In this document: piece by piece, positions 8,361-17,317 of the stretch
Position numbering within the stretch: position 1 is the stretch's first letter
How the letters are laid out: every line of letters starts with the position of its first letter
Assembly: GCA_965261195.1 (NCBI GenBank)
Contig: OZ253455.1
Span: 3,410,001-3,474,000 of the forward strand
Direction of reading: 5' to 3'
DNA from: Bin87 sp965261195
GTDB taxonomy: Bacteria; Chloroflexota; Dehalococcoidia; Lucifugimonadales; UBA3495
Length of the DNA: 64,000 nt
The notes under the pieces: generated by a model
The model's database searches: none
Told to the model about the DNA's origin: nothing
Seen by the model: only the letters and a program-made list of their open reading frames with translations
Made by a program: the position numbers and the translations under genes

Positions 8361-9629
8361 TCATCGTACACCCACGCCCAGGTGTCTTTCAATCCTACCG
8401 CTCACGTAGGACATCCCGTAGGTGAAAATCCAGAAGACCAAGGCGACGAAGAGGAAAACTTCCGCTGCGTTGTCCAGGTATTTGGTGTTGCCGGATATGA
8501 ACACGCGGCTAACTTCAACAATGTCCAGCATTCCGATGATATAGACCAGACTGGTGTCCTTGAAGAGACCAATGAACTGCCCCACGATAGCAGGAATGAC
8601 GTTGCGGATGGCTTGTGGCAGGGAGATTAGCAGCGTGGTTTGCCAGCCGGGAAGCCCCAGCGCCCGTGCCGCTTCTGCCTGGCCCGGGTGTAGCGCTTGC
8701 AGGCCGCCGCGGATGTTTTCCGCCATATACGCCGCGCTGAACAATGTGATGACCACGGCGGCGCGAAACAGCGAGTTTTGCGGGAAGTCCTCCGGGAATG
8801 CCAGCGGCACCAGAGTCTGCGACATAAACAGCAGCGTTATCAATGGCACACCGCGGAAAACTTCGATAAAAAATACACACAGTACCTTCACCACCGGCAG
8901 GTGGCTGCGCCGACCCAATGCCAACGCAACGCCAATTGGGAAGCTGATCACGATGCCGGCGATGGCCAGCAGCAGGTTCAGCATCAGGCCGCCCCAGTTG
9001 CGAACCAGCACCGGCTGCAAGCCAGGTACTCCGGGCAGGCCGCGGAGCAGCACCAGCGTTATCAGGAATGCGGCCACGGACAGAATTACGATCCAGCGCG
9101 ATGTGCCCAGCGGGGTGTAGCGGGCCAACCCCCATCCCGCGATCAACGCCGGCACGTTCGCCAATAGCAGCAGGCGCACGTCCCACCCCATCCGGTCCAG
9201 ACCGTAGGGCAGAAAGGCCAACAATGCGATTGCGGCCGTCGCCAGGATTGCGATGCGCTTGGCTACTCCGCCGCCGGCGACTACCCATCCCATTCCCAGC
9301 AGCGCCGTTACCAGCATCAGCGCAACCTGTGGCCTCCAGAAGCAGTTGCTGCCGGGGCAGGCCTCGGTGGTATTGTACTGGCCAATGACAAACCGACCGC
9401 CCAATTTGGTCGCCACCGTCCAGTCGGCATCCAGGAAGGCCCAGCCCAAGCCGTGCCAAGCGCCCAATGCCAGGGCCGCACCGAACACAATGGTAAGCAG
9501 GCTGTTGAACCAGTTGCCGAACAGATTGGCGCGAATCCAGCCGGCTGCGCCCACGCTCATTCGTGGCGGCGGCAATGCGAGCGCCGATGGCTCCGGAAAT
9601 GGCGGTGCGGCGTTGGGTTCGGCAGCCAC
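8361..9629 (-). CDS. amino-acid ABC transporter permease (AapM/BztC type)
   Basis: Inner-membrane permease of 422 residues, longer than the roughly 220 of simple His/Glu permeases because of an N-terminal extension with extra membrane helices, as in the AapM/BztC subgroup of general L-amino-acid transporters. The C-terminal half carries the permease motif EAARALGLPGWQTTLLISLPQAIR that docks on the ATPase, and the AYMAENIRGGLQ segment. It is separated by 23 bp from the partner permease at 9653. The two would form a heterodimeric channel. Confidence 0.92.
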   Translation of the reverse strand: MAAEPNAAPPFPEPSALALPPPRMSVGAAGWIRANLFGNWFNSLLTIVFGAALALGAWHGLGWAFLDADWTVATKLGGRFVIGQYNTTEACPGSNCFWRPQVALMLVTALLGMGWVVAGGGVAKRIAILATAAIALLAFLPYGLDRMGWDVRLLLLANVPALIAGWGLARYTPLGTSRWIVILSVAAFLITLVLLRGLPGVPGLQPVLVRNWGGLMLNLLLAIAGIVISFPIGVALALGRRSHLPVVKVLCVFFIEVFRGVPLITLLFMSQTLVPLAFPEDFPQNSLFRAAVVITLFSAAYMAENIRGGLQALHPGQAEAARALGLPGWQTTLLISLPQAIRNVIPAIVGQFIGLFKDTSLVYIIGMLDIVEVSRVFISGNTKYLDNAAEVFLFVALVFWIFTYGMSYVSGRIERHLGVGVR

Positions 9630-9652
9630 TTTCTAACCTCGGATGACCGGTC

Positions 9653-10852
9653 TCACGAGAACCGGATGCGCCGGTTGTACAGGTTTCCGATCAGCGACCA
9701 GGTCAGGCTCATTGCCAGATAGGCCGCCATCAGTACTATAAATATGGAAATTGCCGGTGCAGTCTGGGTCATGGTCTGGGCAACGCTGGTGAGTTCGGTA
9801 AAGCCCACCGCCAACCCCAAGCTGCTGTTCTTGGTAAGGTTGAGGCACTGGCTGATCCACGGCGGAATAATGACGCGCAAGGCTTGCGGGAAAATGACCT
9901 GTCGCAGAGCAACCATAGGCGACAGGCCCAGTGCGCGGGCTGCCTCCGTCTGACCACGCCCGACCGACTGTATGCCGGCCCGCACGATTTCGGCAATGAA
10001 TGATGCGGTATACATGACCAGAGCGACTAGCAGCACCAGCAGTCCGGCTCGGGCGGTGAATCCCCCGCTAACGCGCGCGAACCGGCCCTGGGGCTCCGGC
10101 AGCGAAATGATGAAAGGCGCGTCCCCGTATGCGGCGCCGACCACCAACCAGCCCACGACGCCAATCAGCGCCAGTATCGCACCGGCGCTCAACAGAGGAT
10201 ATGACGGCCGGCCGGTTTCGACTTCACGACGGGTCAGGCGGCGGTACGCCAATACCCCGGCGATAACGGCCGCTGCGGTCAGCATCAACCAGACCAGCGC
10301 CGGCCAAAACTCCGTTGCCGTCGGTCCGGGCATGGAGATGCCGGCGTTGTTGATGTAAAGCCGCCCAGCAATAGCGTAGCTTTCGCGTTCCACCGGTAAC
10401 GCCAGCACAAAAAAGAGCCAGAAAAGCAGTTGCACCAGCAGTGGCACGTTGCGGAAAAACTCAACATAGATGAGCGCCAACCGGGAGACAATCCAGTTGC
10501 CGGACAACCGGGCGACGCCAATGACGATGCCGAGCAGAGTCGCCAGAATCACGCCCACCACCGCGACAACCACGGTGTTGACGGCAGCTACGCCAAAGGC
10601 ATAGAGGAATGTATCGGACGATTCGTAGGGGATAAAGGTGTCCCCGATGGGGGTTTGGTACTCCCGGGATAAAAAGCTGAAACCGTAGGGAATATCCCGT
10701 TCCTGAACGGCGTTGCCGATGTTGACCAGGAACCAGACGACCAGGCCAAGGACTACGATGCCGGACACCATCTGCGCCACCCATTGAATGATTTGGGCGT
10801 GGCGCCAGAAGGGAATGCCCTGGTAGGTTAAAACTCGCGGTGGCTGGCTCAT
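9653..10852 (-). CDS. amino-acid ABC transporter permease (AapQ/BztB type)
   Basis: Second permease of the system, 399 residues with multiple hydrophobic helices and a long central periplasmic or linker region characteristic of AapQ/BztB proteins. The family motif EAARALGLSPMVALRQVIFPQAL is near the C-terminus, preceded by TASFIAEIVRAGIQSV. It starts at 10852 and lies about 200 bp downstream of the binding-protein gene; a strong stem-loop sits in that gap. It pairs with the permease encoded at 8361-9629. Confidence 0.92.
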   Translation of the reverse strand: MSQPPRVLTYQGIPFWRHAQIIQWVAQMVSGIVVLGLVVWFLVNIGNAVQERDIPYGFSFLSREYQTPIGDTFIPYESSDTFLYAFGVAAVNTVVVAVVGVILATLLGIVIGVARLSGNWIVSRLALIYVEFFRNVPLLVQLLFWLFFVLALPVERESYAIAGRLYINNAGISMPGPTATEFWPALVWLMLTAAAVIAGVLAYRRLTRREVETGRPSYPLLSAGAILALIGVVGWLVVGAAYGDAPFIISLPEPQGRFARVSGGFTARAGLLVLLVALVMYTASFIAEIVRAGIQSVGRGQTEAARALGLSPMVALRQVIFPQALRVIIPPWISQCLNLTKNSSLGLAVGFTELTSVAQTMTQTAPAISIFIVLMAAYLAMSLTWSLIGNLYNRRIRFS

Positions 10853-10992
10853 GGTCAGGTCAAATAGAGCGGTGGGGCATACGAAGGGTAATTACATGGC
10901 GATTTTAGCGTATTGCTGCGAAGTTTGCTTGCCGCCGCCGGGATCCGTGCCAGAGAACTCTCAGATATTGATGTACGCTGCCGCGTTAACGC

Positions 10993-11023
10993 CGCAGGGG
11001 CGGGCTTCAAGCCCGCCCCTGCG
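10993..11023. terminator. 13-bp stem-loop between binding protein and permease genes
   Basis: CGCAGGGGCGGGC pairs perfectly with GCCCGCCCCTGCG around a TTCAA loop. It lies in the approximately 209-bp gap between the binding-protein stop and the first permease start. Such a structure is well placed for partial termination or mRNA 3'-end protection, so that more binding protein than membrane subunits is made. No U-tract is present, and this GGGGCGGGC palindrome may also be a dispersed repeat. Confidence 0.6.
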
Positions 11024-11061
11024 TTTGGCCCCGCTTGGGGATGCGCCAGATGTCTGAGTGG

Positions 11062-12291
11062 TTACCGCAACGGCGCGGCGTACACCTGTCCGCCCTTGGG
11101 GCAATCGGTGCAGGGGGCAGTGGCCCACAGCGCGTTGCGGCTGCCTTCCCGTTCCAACCCCAGTGGGGTCAAATGCCGGTCATAAATCTCGCCATAGTTG
11201 CCCACGGCCTTGATGACATCCTGCGCTGCAGTCTCGCTGAGACCCATTGTCTCCTGGCCATAGGAACCGGACAGACCAAACAGCCGGTCAACGGCGGTGT
11301 TGTCGGTAACGTCGGTCGGCACACTGTCGGCGGTAATCCCGTAAGCCTCGGCGTAGATCAGGATGGCCATAACGGCGCTTACCAGGTCGTACCACTGTTC
11401 GTCGCCGTGGGGCACTACCGGGCCGAGGGGTTCTTCAGAGATAGTACCGGCCAGGATGGTATGGTCGTCTGGATTGTCAAAGCCGGCTCGGGTGCTCACC
11501 AGCCCGGAGCGGTCGGTGGTCAGGGCGTCGCACTGTCCGCTGGTATAAGCGGCGCTGGCAGTAACGTTGTCCGGGAATACGACCACATCGATATTCAGGT
11601 TGTTCTGATTGATGAAGTCCTGCAGGTTCAGTTCAGTCGTGGTGCCCTGTTGGACGCAGACCTTGGAACCGTCCAGCTCCATCATCCCGGAGAGGTCCAA
11701 GCTCTTGGGAACCATAAAGCCTTGACCGTCGTAAAACATGGTCGGCGCGAAGTTGCCCCACTGGGCGTTTCGTGAGCTGGTCCAAGTGGTATTGCGGGAC
11801 ATCATGTCCACTTCGCCGGACTGCATCGTCGGCCCCCGCTCGGAGGCGGTGGTGGGCCGGAACTCTACGGCGTTGGCGTCGCCCAGGACGGCGGCGGCTA
11901 CGGCGCGGCACAGGTCAATGTCAAAGCCCATGGTGTTGCCGTCGTCATCAATAAAGCCGAAACCCGCCAACCCGTTGTTGCTGGCGCAAATCACAGTGCC
12001 CCGAGCTTTGACTGCGTCCAGTCGGCTGCCGTCCTGGTTAGACCCGGAAACGGCGTCGGTGGGGCCCGGCATGGCGGTGGCTTCCGCCGGTTGAGTTCCT
12101 GCCATAGCCGGTTCCGTAGCTGCCATGGCCGGCTCGGTGGCCGTCATGGCCGGCTCGGTGGCTGTCATAGCCGCAGTCGGCTCCGCTCCTCCGGTGGCCG
12201 GCGCCGCGCTCTCTTCGCCGTTGCAGGCCAACGCCGCTACCAGCGCCAGCAGAATCGTTGCACCGGCTATGTACTTCAAATATCGTTTCAT
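11062..12291 (-). CDS. amino-acid ABC transporter substrate-binding lipoprotein (AapJ-like)
   Basis: Extracytoplasmic solute receptor of 409 residues. It has a lipoprotein signal (KRYLKYIAG then a hydrophobic stretch ending LVAALAC, with Cys as the probable lipid anchor). Next comes a low-complexity linker made of repeated AMxATEP units (about residues 30-70), then an SBP_bac_3 domain beginning GTVICASNNGLAGFGF. Within that domain, GFDIDLCRAVAAAVLGD and the SGEVDMMSRNTTWT block resemble AapJ/BztA general amino-acid receptors. The ATG at 12291 is chosen over the longer frame because AGGGGGA lies upstream and the signal peptide then starts at once. It is the first gene of the transporter operon. 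Confidence 0.92.
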   Translation of the reverse strand: MKRYLKYIAGATILLALVAALACNGEESAAPATGGAEPTAAMTATEPAMTATEPAMAATEPAMAGTQPAEATAMPGPTDAVSGSNQDGSRLDAVKARGTVICASNNGLAGFGFIDDDGNTMGFDIDLCRAVAAAVLGDANAVEFRPTTASERGPTMQSGEVDMMSRNTTWTSSRNAQWGNFAPTMFYDGQGFMVPKSLDLSGMMELDGSKVCVQQGTTTELNLQDFINQNNLNIDVVVFPDNVTASAAYTSGQCDALTTDRSGLVSTRAGFDNPDDHTILAGTISEEPLGPVVPHGDEQWYDLVSAVMAILIYAEAYGITADSVPTDVTDNTAVDRLFGLSGSYGQETMGLSETAAQDVIKAVGNYGEIYDRHLTPLGLEREGSRNALWATAPCTDCPKGGQVYAAPLR

Positions 12292-12432
12292 TGGTTGTTC
12301 GTCCCCCTGTGATGTTTGCGTGTCGAAAGTCAACGAGAGGCAGTATCACAAAACGGCTATCCGATTGGCAATACTTCCGGTCGGTCAAATAACGCTAAAA
12401 TGGCAGCCAATTACGGTTAACCTGCACTGACA

Positions 12433-13218
12433 TTACATAAAATGCCATAATACAACCGCAGTTGAGCCGAATATCTTCCCCAGGTCTTCCCGAGGGCACC
12501 ACTCTTCCATCTGCTCAATGGCGTATCGCAGCGAGTTTCGGTAGCCTTCCCGGTTGGTAACCCTGGGCCAGTCCGAACCCCAGATCATACGGTCGGGGCC
12601 AAAAGCGTCGTAGGCCATTCTCACGTAAGGCGGCGTATTCCGATACGGGAATGGTGGCTCGCTGATTTCGCCCATACCGTGAATCTTGATGACCGTATTG
12701 GGGAACCGGGCCAGCGTCAGCGCCTGGCGAAACACATCATCGGGCGGCATCGACAGCGTACCTATGGCGTGTATCCCCATCCCAGCCAGATGCTCGATGA
12801 TTACGGTAAGGTTGGGCAAAGCGGCCACCAGTTCGGAGAATTCCGCTGCTGCGAAGTCCTCTGCCGGCCCGCCCACGCTGACCGACATTCCCAGCTCGGC
12901 GGCGGTGCGCCAGATGGCCAGTGGGTCGCTGCCCGGCGAGCGCTGAAAATTGCGCAGGCGGACGGTCTCGGCGCCGGCGGCGTGCAAACTGGACAGAGTG
13001 CCAGGGGCCGCCGGGTCGTCAACGTCAACCCGGCACACTACGGACAACCGGCCCGGAAACCGCGATTTGCATTCCAGCACGTAGGAATTGTCCAGCGTGG
13101 CGGTGGACTGCACCAACACGGTCTTCGATACGCCGTTCAGCTCCATCTGAGCCAGGAGCATCTCGACCGGTTCGTAGTGGTTGCGTCCAATATGAACATG
13201 GGTATCTACAATCAACAT
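12433..13218 (-). CDS. amidohydrolase family (TIM-barrel metal-dependent hydrolase)
   Basis: 261-residue Amidohydro_2-type protein. The N-terminal VDTHVHIGRN carries the two metal-binding histidines. The middle holds VIIEHLAGMG and the C-terminal part has DRMIWGSDWPRV, whose Asp is the typical catalytic metal ligand. This subgroup contains decarboxylases and lactonases acting on small carboxylic acids; the substrate is not predictable. It lies between the amino-acid transporter and the Rieske oxygenase, transcribed away from the latter. Confidence 0.85.
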   Translation of the reverse strand: MLIVDTHVHIGRNHYEPVEMLLAQMELNGVSKTVLVQSTATLDNSYVLECKSRFPGRLSVVCRVDVDDPAAPGTLSSLHAAGAETVRLRNFQRSPGSDPLAIWRTAAELGMSVSVGGPAEDFAAAEFSELVAALPNLTVIIEHLAGMGIHAIGTLSMPPDDVFRQALTLARFPNTVIKIHGMGEISEPPFPYRNTPPYVRMAYDAFGPDRMIWGSDWPRVTNREGYRNSLRYAIEQMEEWCPREDLGKIFGSTAVVLWHFM

Positions 13219-13442
13219 CGCTAAACCTCACCTCAAGCTCGAGACCACGGGCCGGCAGACTTTGGTTCGGACAATATATCATCGCGCCGTTGCAATGGTT
13301 CCAGCGGCCAAATTGACCTTGCCGTGCGAATCCGCAATAATGCGGGGCGGCAGCCTGGTTTTTCGAGCCGCCCGGTGGGCTGCGCCGCTGGGTACGCGCC
13401 CATTTGCCAGTTTCAATCTGGCCATGCTCATGTCAATAAAAG

Positions 13443-13470
13443 CCAATTCCGGAACAACCAATTCCGGAAC
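13443..13470 (+). promoter_or_regulatory. tandem CCAATTCCGGAAC repeats upstream of the Rieske gene
   Basis: The 13-mer CCAATTCCGGAAC occurs at 13443-13455 and again at 13458-13470, a 15-bp spacing, each with a TTCCGGAA palindrome. It sits 35-62 bp before the start of the oxygenase gene. Spacing and symmetry suggest a regulator-binding site; this is inference, and no regulator gene is adjacent. The remainder of the 286-bp gap shows nothing else clear apart from AAGGAGG just before the start codon. Confidence 0.45.
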
Positions 13471-13504
13471 CGGTTGATTCCGATTCGGTAAGGAGGAAAC
13501 AAAC

Positions 13505-14809
13505 ATGATTTCACAAGCCGAAAACATCGCTCTCACGCAGGTGGGGCCGGGGACGCCCATGGGCGAATTGATGCGCCGCTACTGGATGCCGGCTTTGCTG
13601 TCGTGGGAACTGGCTGAAGCCGACGGTGAGCCCGTCCGGGTGAAACTGCTGGGCGAGCAACTGGTTGCATTCCGCGATACCGAGGGACGCATCGGCCTGC
13701 TGGAAGAGCTCTGCCCCCACCGCCTGGTATCGCTGTGGCTGGGACGCAACGAGGAATGCGGCCTGCGCTGCGTGTATCACGGCTGGAAATTCGACGTCAA
13801 CGGGCAGTGCGTTGACATGATGAACGAGCCGCCGGAAAGCGATTTTCCTGCCAAAATGACCACGGTTTCCTACCCTACAATTGAGATGGGGGGAGTGATA
13901 TGGGCTTACATGGGGCCCAGGGAACATATGCCGCCGGCTCCGAAGTTCGAGTGGGCCGCGGTGCCGGCAACTCACCGCCACGTTACCAAGAACATTCAGG
14001 AGTGCAACTGGCTGCAGGCCCTGGAAGGTGGCATTGACTCCGCCCACGCTACCATCCTGCACCGCACGCTGCGCCCCGACACGACTCATGCCGGCCTGCG
14101 CATCGACTCCCCGCACGTGCAGGGTCGACCGCCGGACCTGGAAGTGGACTTTACCGATTACGGGTATCGCTACGTGGGCATCCGCTCCCTGGGTGAGGAG
14201 GGCAAGCACGTCCGCGCGTATCACTTTGTGATGCCGTTTCACCAGATTCGCGCCAGCCAGCGGGGCTACCGGGGCAAGCCCGGGCCGGTGGGCTTCCTGG
14301 CGTCCGGGCATATGTGGGTGCCGATGGACGACAACTCGGTGATGGTATGGAATTGGGACTTGTCTTATGACGACCCTATCGAGGCTGGAGAGCGTATGGA
14401 CATGGATCGCAGCTATGGACGCGGCCCTGAACATATGCTGGACAGCTTCCGCACCAGGGTGAACCGGGACAACAGCTGGATGATTGACCGCGCGGTGCAG
14501 AAAACCGAGACGTTCAGCGGCATCGAGGGTGTCAACGCTCAGGACGTGGCGGTGCAGGAAAGCATGGGCTACGTGGTGGATCGGACGCGGGAGAATCTGT
14601 CGCGCACCGACATGGCCATTGTCTACGCCCGCCGGATGCTGCTGCAGGCCACCCGGACGGTTGCCGAGGGCGCAACCCCGCCGGGCGCCGGCGATAATTA
14701 CTATATGCTGCGTCCCGCCCAGGCCGTTCTGCCCCTCGGCGTCGATTGGCGAGACGCATTGTGGGACGACTTGTACCCGGACGGCTCCCAGCAGCGCAAT
14801 GGGAAGTAG
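13505..14809 (+). CDS. Rieske 2Fe-2S aromatic ring-hydroxylating oxygenase, large subunit
   Basis: 434-residue terminal oxygenase of the phthalate 4,5-dioxygenase / Rieske non-heme iron family. The Rieske cluster ligands are C70-x-H72 and C89-x-x-H92. The mononuclear iron site is in EGGIDSAHATILH, with D178, H181 and H186. An AAGGAGGAAACAAAC stretch precedes the ATG at 13505. No reductase or ferredoxin gene is adjacent; the ferredoxin at 61425 is far away. The substrate may be an aromatic acid, aryl ether or quaternary amine, none of which can be chosen from sequence. Confidence 0.9.
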   Translation: MISQAENIALTQVGPGTPMGELMRRYWMPALLSWELAEADGEPVRVKLLGEQLVAFRDTEGRIGLLEELCPHRLVSLWLGRNEECGLRCVYHGWKFDVNGQCVDMMNEPPESDFPAKMTTVSYPTIEMGGVIWAYMGPREHMPPAPKFEWAAVPATHRHVTKNIQECNWLQALEGGIDSAHATILHRTLRPDTTHAGLRIDSPHVQGRPPDLEVDFTDYGYRYVGIRSLGEEGKHVRAYHFVMPFHQIRASQRGYRGKPGPVGFLASGHMWVPMDDNSVMVWNWDLSYDDPIEAGERMDMDRSYGRGPEHMLDSFRTRVNRDNSWMIDRAVQKTETFSGIEGVNAQDVAVQESMGYVVDRTRENLSRTDMAIVYARRMLLQATRTVAEGATPPGAGDNYYMLRPAQAVLPLGVDWRDALWDDLYPDGSQQRNGK

Positions 14810-14913
14810 GGCATTGCAGTTTCGCCGGCGGTTGACAAGGTAACACCGCCAGCGGAATATAGAAGTACGATTGCCGGCGAAGCCAAACTATATTCCCCCA
14901 GCTACAGAACATC

Positions 14914-15981
14914 ATGACGCCCATCAATAACTTTGATGACATCTTGTCCGCCATGGAGCAGGACCCCGCCCTCCGTGAGGCGTTGCGGAATCATGTCTTG
15001 GGCGAAGAGTTCATGCAGCTACCAGCAATCGCTCGTCGGCAGGAAGAGCTGATTACCCTGGTCATAAACCGGCAGATGGAGCTGGCATCAACGCTTCGGG
15101 ATCTCGCGGAGCAAATCTCCGGCTACGCGCTTGCCAGCAGCCGCGTCATCACAACCACCGTAGAACGTCAAGACCACATTGAGGCTGACATTGCTGAACT
15201 CAAAGCCGGACAAGCCCAGCTAGCGGCCAGCGTACAGGAATTGCTGGAAAGCCAGTCGCGTACGGAAACCAACATCGCTGAACTCAGAGCAGGGCAAGAC
15301 CGGATGGACTCGCGCCAAGACCGGATGGAAACCAATATCGCCGAACTCAGAGCAGGGCAAGACCGGATGGACTCGCGCCAAGACCGGATGGACTCGCGCC
15401 AAGACCGGATGGACTCGCGCCAAGACCGGATGGAAACCAACATCGCCGAACTCAAAGCTGGCCAAGACCGGATGGACTCGCGCCAAGACCGGATGGAAGG
15501 CGACATCACTGAACTCAAAGCCGGCCAAACCCGGATGGAAGGGCAGCTCAACAACTTGACCGGAACCGATTATGAGCGCAAAGTGGCGAAAAGGGCACCC
15601 CGCGCTGCTCGCCGGTACTTGGGTTTGCGGCAAGCCAGCGTGGTTTACGGGATCACTGTCCCTGACGACAACAGAATCGCGGACCTGCTGCACCGAGCCA
15701 CCGAGGCGGGAACTATCACCGATGAGCAGGCCGAGGAATTGGAAAGGGCAGATCTCATCTTATCAGGTGTATTCTCAGACGACGAACTTTCCTACGCCGT
15801 CGCCGAAGTATCCGTCACTATCGACGAGCACGATGTTGACCGAGCCCGCAGCCGAGCCCGAATACTGCAGGACGCCAGCAGGGCCCTCGCTAAAGCCGCC
15901 GTCATCGGAACCGCCATATCGGACGCGAACCGGCAACGGGCAGAACAGGACAATGTGACCGTCGTCATTATGGACGAGTAG
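14914..15981 (+). CDS. repeat-rich coiled-coil protein with C-terminal nuclease-like region
   Basis: 355 residues in three parts. The N-terminal region (about 1-90) is helical. The central region (about 90-210) is built from repeats of the type AELRAGQDRMDSRQDRMETN, predicted to be a long charged coiled coil. The C-terminal region (about 215-355) contains ELSYAVAEVSVTIDEHDVDRA and ends in AIGTA-like and VTVVIMDE strands. That layout recalls uncharacterised bacterial proteins whose C-terminus is proposed to be a PD-(D/E)xK-like fold; this is a weak inference. Function is unknown. It lies between the Rieske gene and a strong terminator, and is probably its own unit. Confidence 0.7.
   Translation: MTPINNFDDILSAMEQDPALREALRNHVLGEEFMQLPAIARRQEELITLVINRQMELASTLRDLAEQISGYALASSRVITTTVERQDHIEADIAELKAGQAQLAASVQELLESQSRTETNIAELRAGQDRMDSRQDRMETNIAELRAGQDRMDSRQDRMDSRQDRMDSRQDRMETNIAELKAGQDRMDSRQDRMEGDITELKAGQTRMEGQLNNLTGTDYERKVAKRAPRAARRYLGLRQASVVYGITVPDDNRIADLLHRATEAGTITDEQAEELERADLILSGVFSDDELSYAVAEVSVTIDEHDVDRARSRARILQDASRALAKAAVIGTAISDANRQRAEQDNVTVVIMDE
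15286..15540 (+). repeat. in-frame minisatellite, 21-bp unit
   Basis: The unit GACCGGATGGACTCGCGCCAA (20 of its bases vary little) encodes DRMDSRQ and recurs within larger 60-70-bp units that include an ETNIAEL segment. Four consecutive copies lie around 15360-15440. All units keep the reading frame, so copy number can change without breaking the protein. Confidence 0.85.
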
Positions 15982-16020
15982 AAACTCGTATACCACACCC
16001 TGCTCACCAACTTACCAAAA

Positions 16021-16054
16021 CATCGACCGTCGGCATTGCGCCCGACGGTCGATG
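16021..16054. terminator. bidirectional terminator, 13-bp perfect stem
   Basis: CATCGACCGTCGG (16021-16033) pairs fully with CCGACGGTCGATG (16042-16054) around an 8-nt loop. It lies between the convergent coiled-coil gene and the LLM oxidoreductase gene. AAAA precedes it and TCAAAT follows it. Confidence 0.75.
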
Positions 16055-16080
16055 TCAAATCTGCGGTGACTAGGACCGAC

Positions 16081-17232
16081 CTAGCCCTCTTTCAGGGCCG
16101 GTATCACCCTGGTTCCCAACAATTCCACCGAGCGCATTACGTGCTCGTGGGGCATATGACCCTCGTTGCCGTAGATGAGGATGTAGCCGGGTTCCAGATC
16201 CTGGCGGATGTGGCGCAGCTTCTCGATTACGGTTTCGGGGCTGCCTACGATGATGTTGTAGGCGTCCTGCAACTGTTCGTAGGTCATGCGCTGACCCATG
16301 GTGCCCGTGCCGATGAGGGGGCGCGACATCTTGATGCGCAGGGCCTCGCGGGACTGGTAGCCGGGCGGGTCATTGAATTCCATCGGCCCACGGTTGCGGT
16401 GGTTCTCGGTCCAGAGGAAGGTGCGTCCGATTTCCTGCGCCTTCTCGTCGGTGTCCGCAACCAGGCAGCGAATCAGGTAGCCGAAGTGCTCGGGGCCAGC
16501 TTCGTAGCCCTCTTCGGCGGCCGTCTCGTGATAGATGCCTTTCAGCTGCTTGGTCAGGTCCAGCAGGGAGCCGAGGTTCATGTATGGATAGCGGTGCCTG
16601 GCGGCCCAAATAACGGACTCGGGGCTGCCGGTGCCGGGGAACCAGACCGGCGGATGGGGCTTTTGGATCGGCACCACCCAGGGATTGACCATGCGGTGCG
16701 GCCAGTACTCGCCGTCCCAGCGGAAGGGGCCGGGGTCGGTCCAGCACTTGATTATGAGGTCGTGCGCCTCTTCAAAGCGCGGCCGGTTTTCCGTCGGCGA
16801 ATAGCCGGCGTGCAGCGTCTCAACGGCGGTGCCGCGGACGAATCCGGAGATGATGCGCCCACCGCTGATGCAGTCCAGCATCGCAATCTCTTCGGCCATC
16901 TTCACCGGGTCGTTGACCGCGATGACGTTGCCCAGCATGGCAATCTTCGCCTTTTTCGTGCGCTGGGTGATGACCGCAGCATCCACGTTCACCGATGGCT
17001 TCATGCACCAGTAAGAACTGTGGTGCTCGTTGGACATGATGCCATCGAAACCAACTTCGTCGGCCAGCTGATATTGGTCGTGGTAGTTGGAATACAGGAC
17101 GTGGGCCTTTTCGGGATCGAAGTAGGTATTGGGGAAGTGCATCCGCCCCGATTCGTAGGGCGCCAGGTCGTCTTCGGTGACGTGGCCGTAAGGCTGTTCT
17201 GAGAACCAGAATACTTCAAGCTCGTGAGCCAT
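16081..17232 (-). CDS. LLM class flavin-dependent oxidoreductase
   Basis: 383-residue luciferase-like monooxygenase, larger than the F420 subgroup at 6311 and closer to the FMN-dependent alkanal or alkane monooxygenase-like group. Features are an N-terminal ELEVFWFSEQPYG strand, ADEVGFDGIMSNEHH, MAEEIAMLDCISGGRIISGFVRG and the C-terminal LIYGNEGHMPHE. The start at 17232 lies near a GGAG motif in GAGAAGGAGCAAACC upstream. The alpha/beta hydrolase gene ends 85 bp upstream on the same strand, so hydrolysis followed by oxidation of one substrate is possible. Confidence 0.88.
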   Translation of the reverse strand: MAHELEVFWFSEQPYGHVTEDDLAPYESGRMHFPNTYFDPEKAHVLYSNYHDQYQLADEVGFDGIMSNEHHSSYWCMKPSVNVDAAVITQRTKKAKIAMLGNVIAVNDPVKMAEEIAMLDCISGGRIISGFVRGTAVETLHAGYSPTENRPRFEEAHDLIIKCWTDPGPFRWDGEYWPHRMVNPWVVPIQKPHPPVWFPGTGSPESVIWAARHRYPYMNLGSLLDLTKQLKGIYHETAAEEGYEAGPEHFGYLIRCLVADTDEKAQEIGRTFLWTENHRNRGPMEFNDPPGYQSREALRIKMSRPLIGTGTMGQRMTYEQLQDAYNIIVGSPETVIEKLRHIRQDLEPGYILIYGNEGHMPHEHVMRSVELLGTRVIPALKEG

Positions 17233-17317
17233 GATGGTTTGCTCCTTCTCGGTGTCGCGCGGCGGAATCGTTTGACGTTGGCAGCGAGTCCTGGCGGGGT
17301 GCGGGAGATCCTGAAAA

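Noticed and set aside
15286..15540. CRISPR-like array of regular repeats
   Set aside because: The repeats are contiguous, without unique spacers, in frame within a gene; this is a coding minisatellite.
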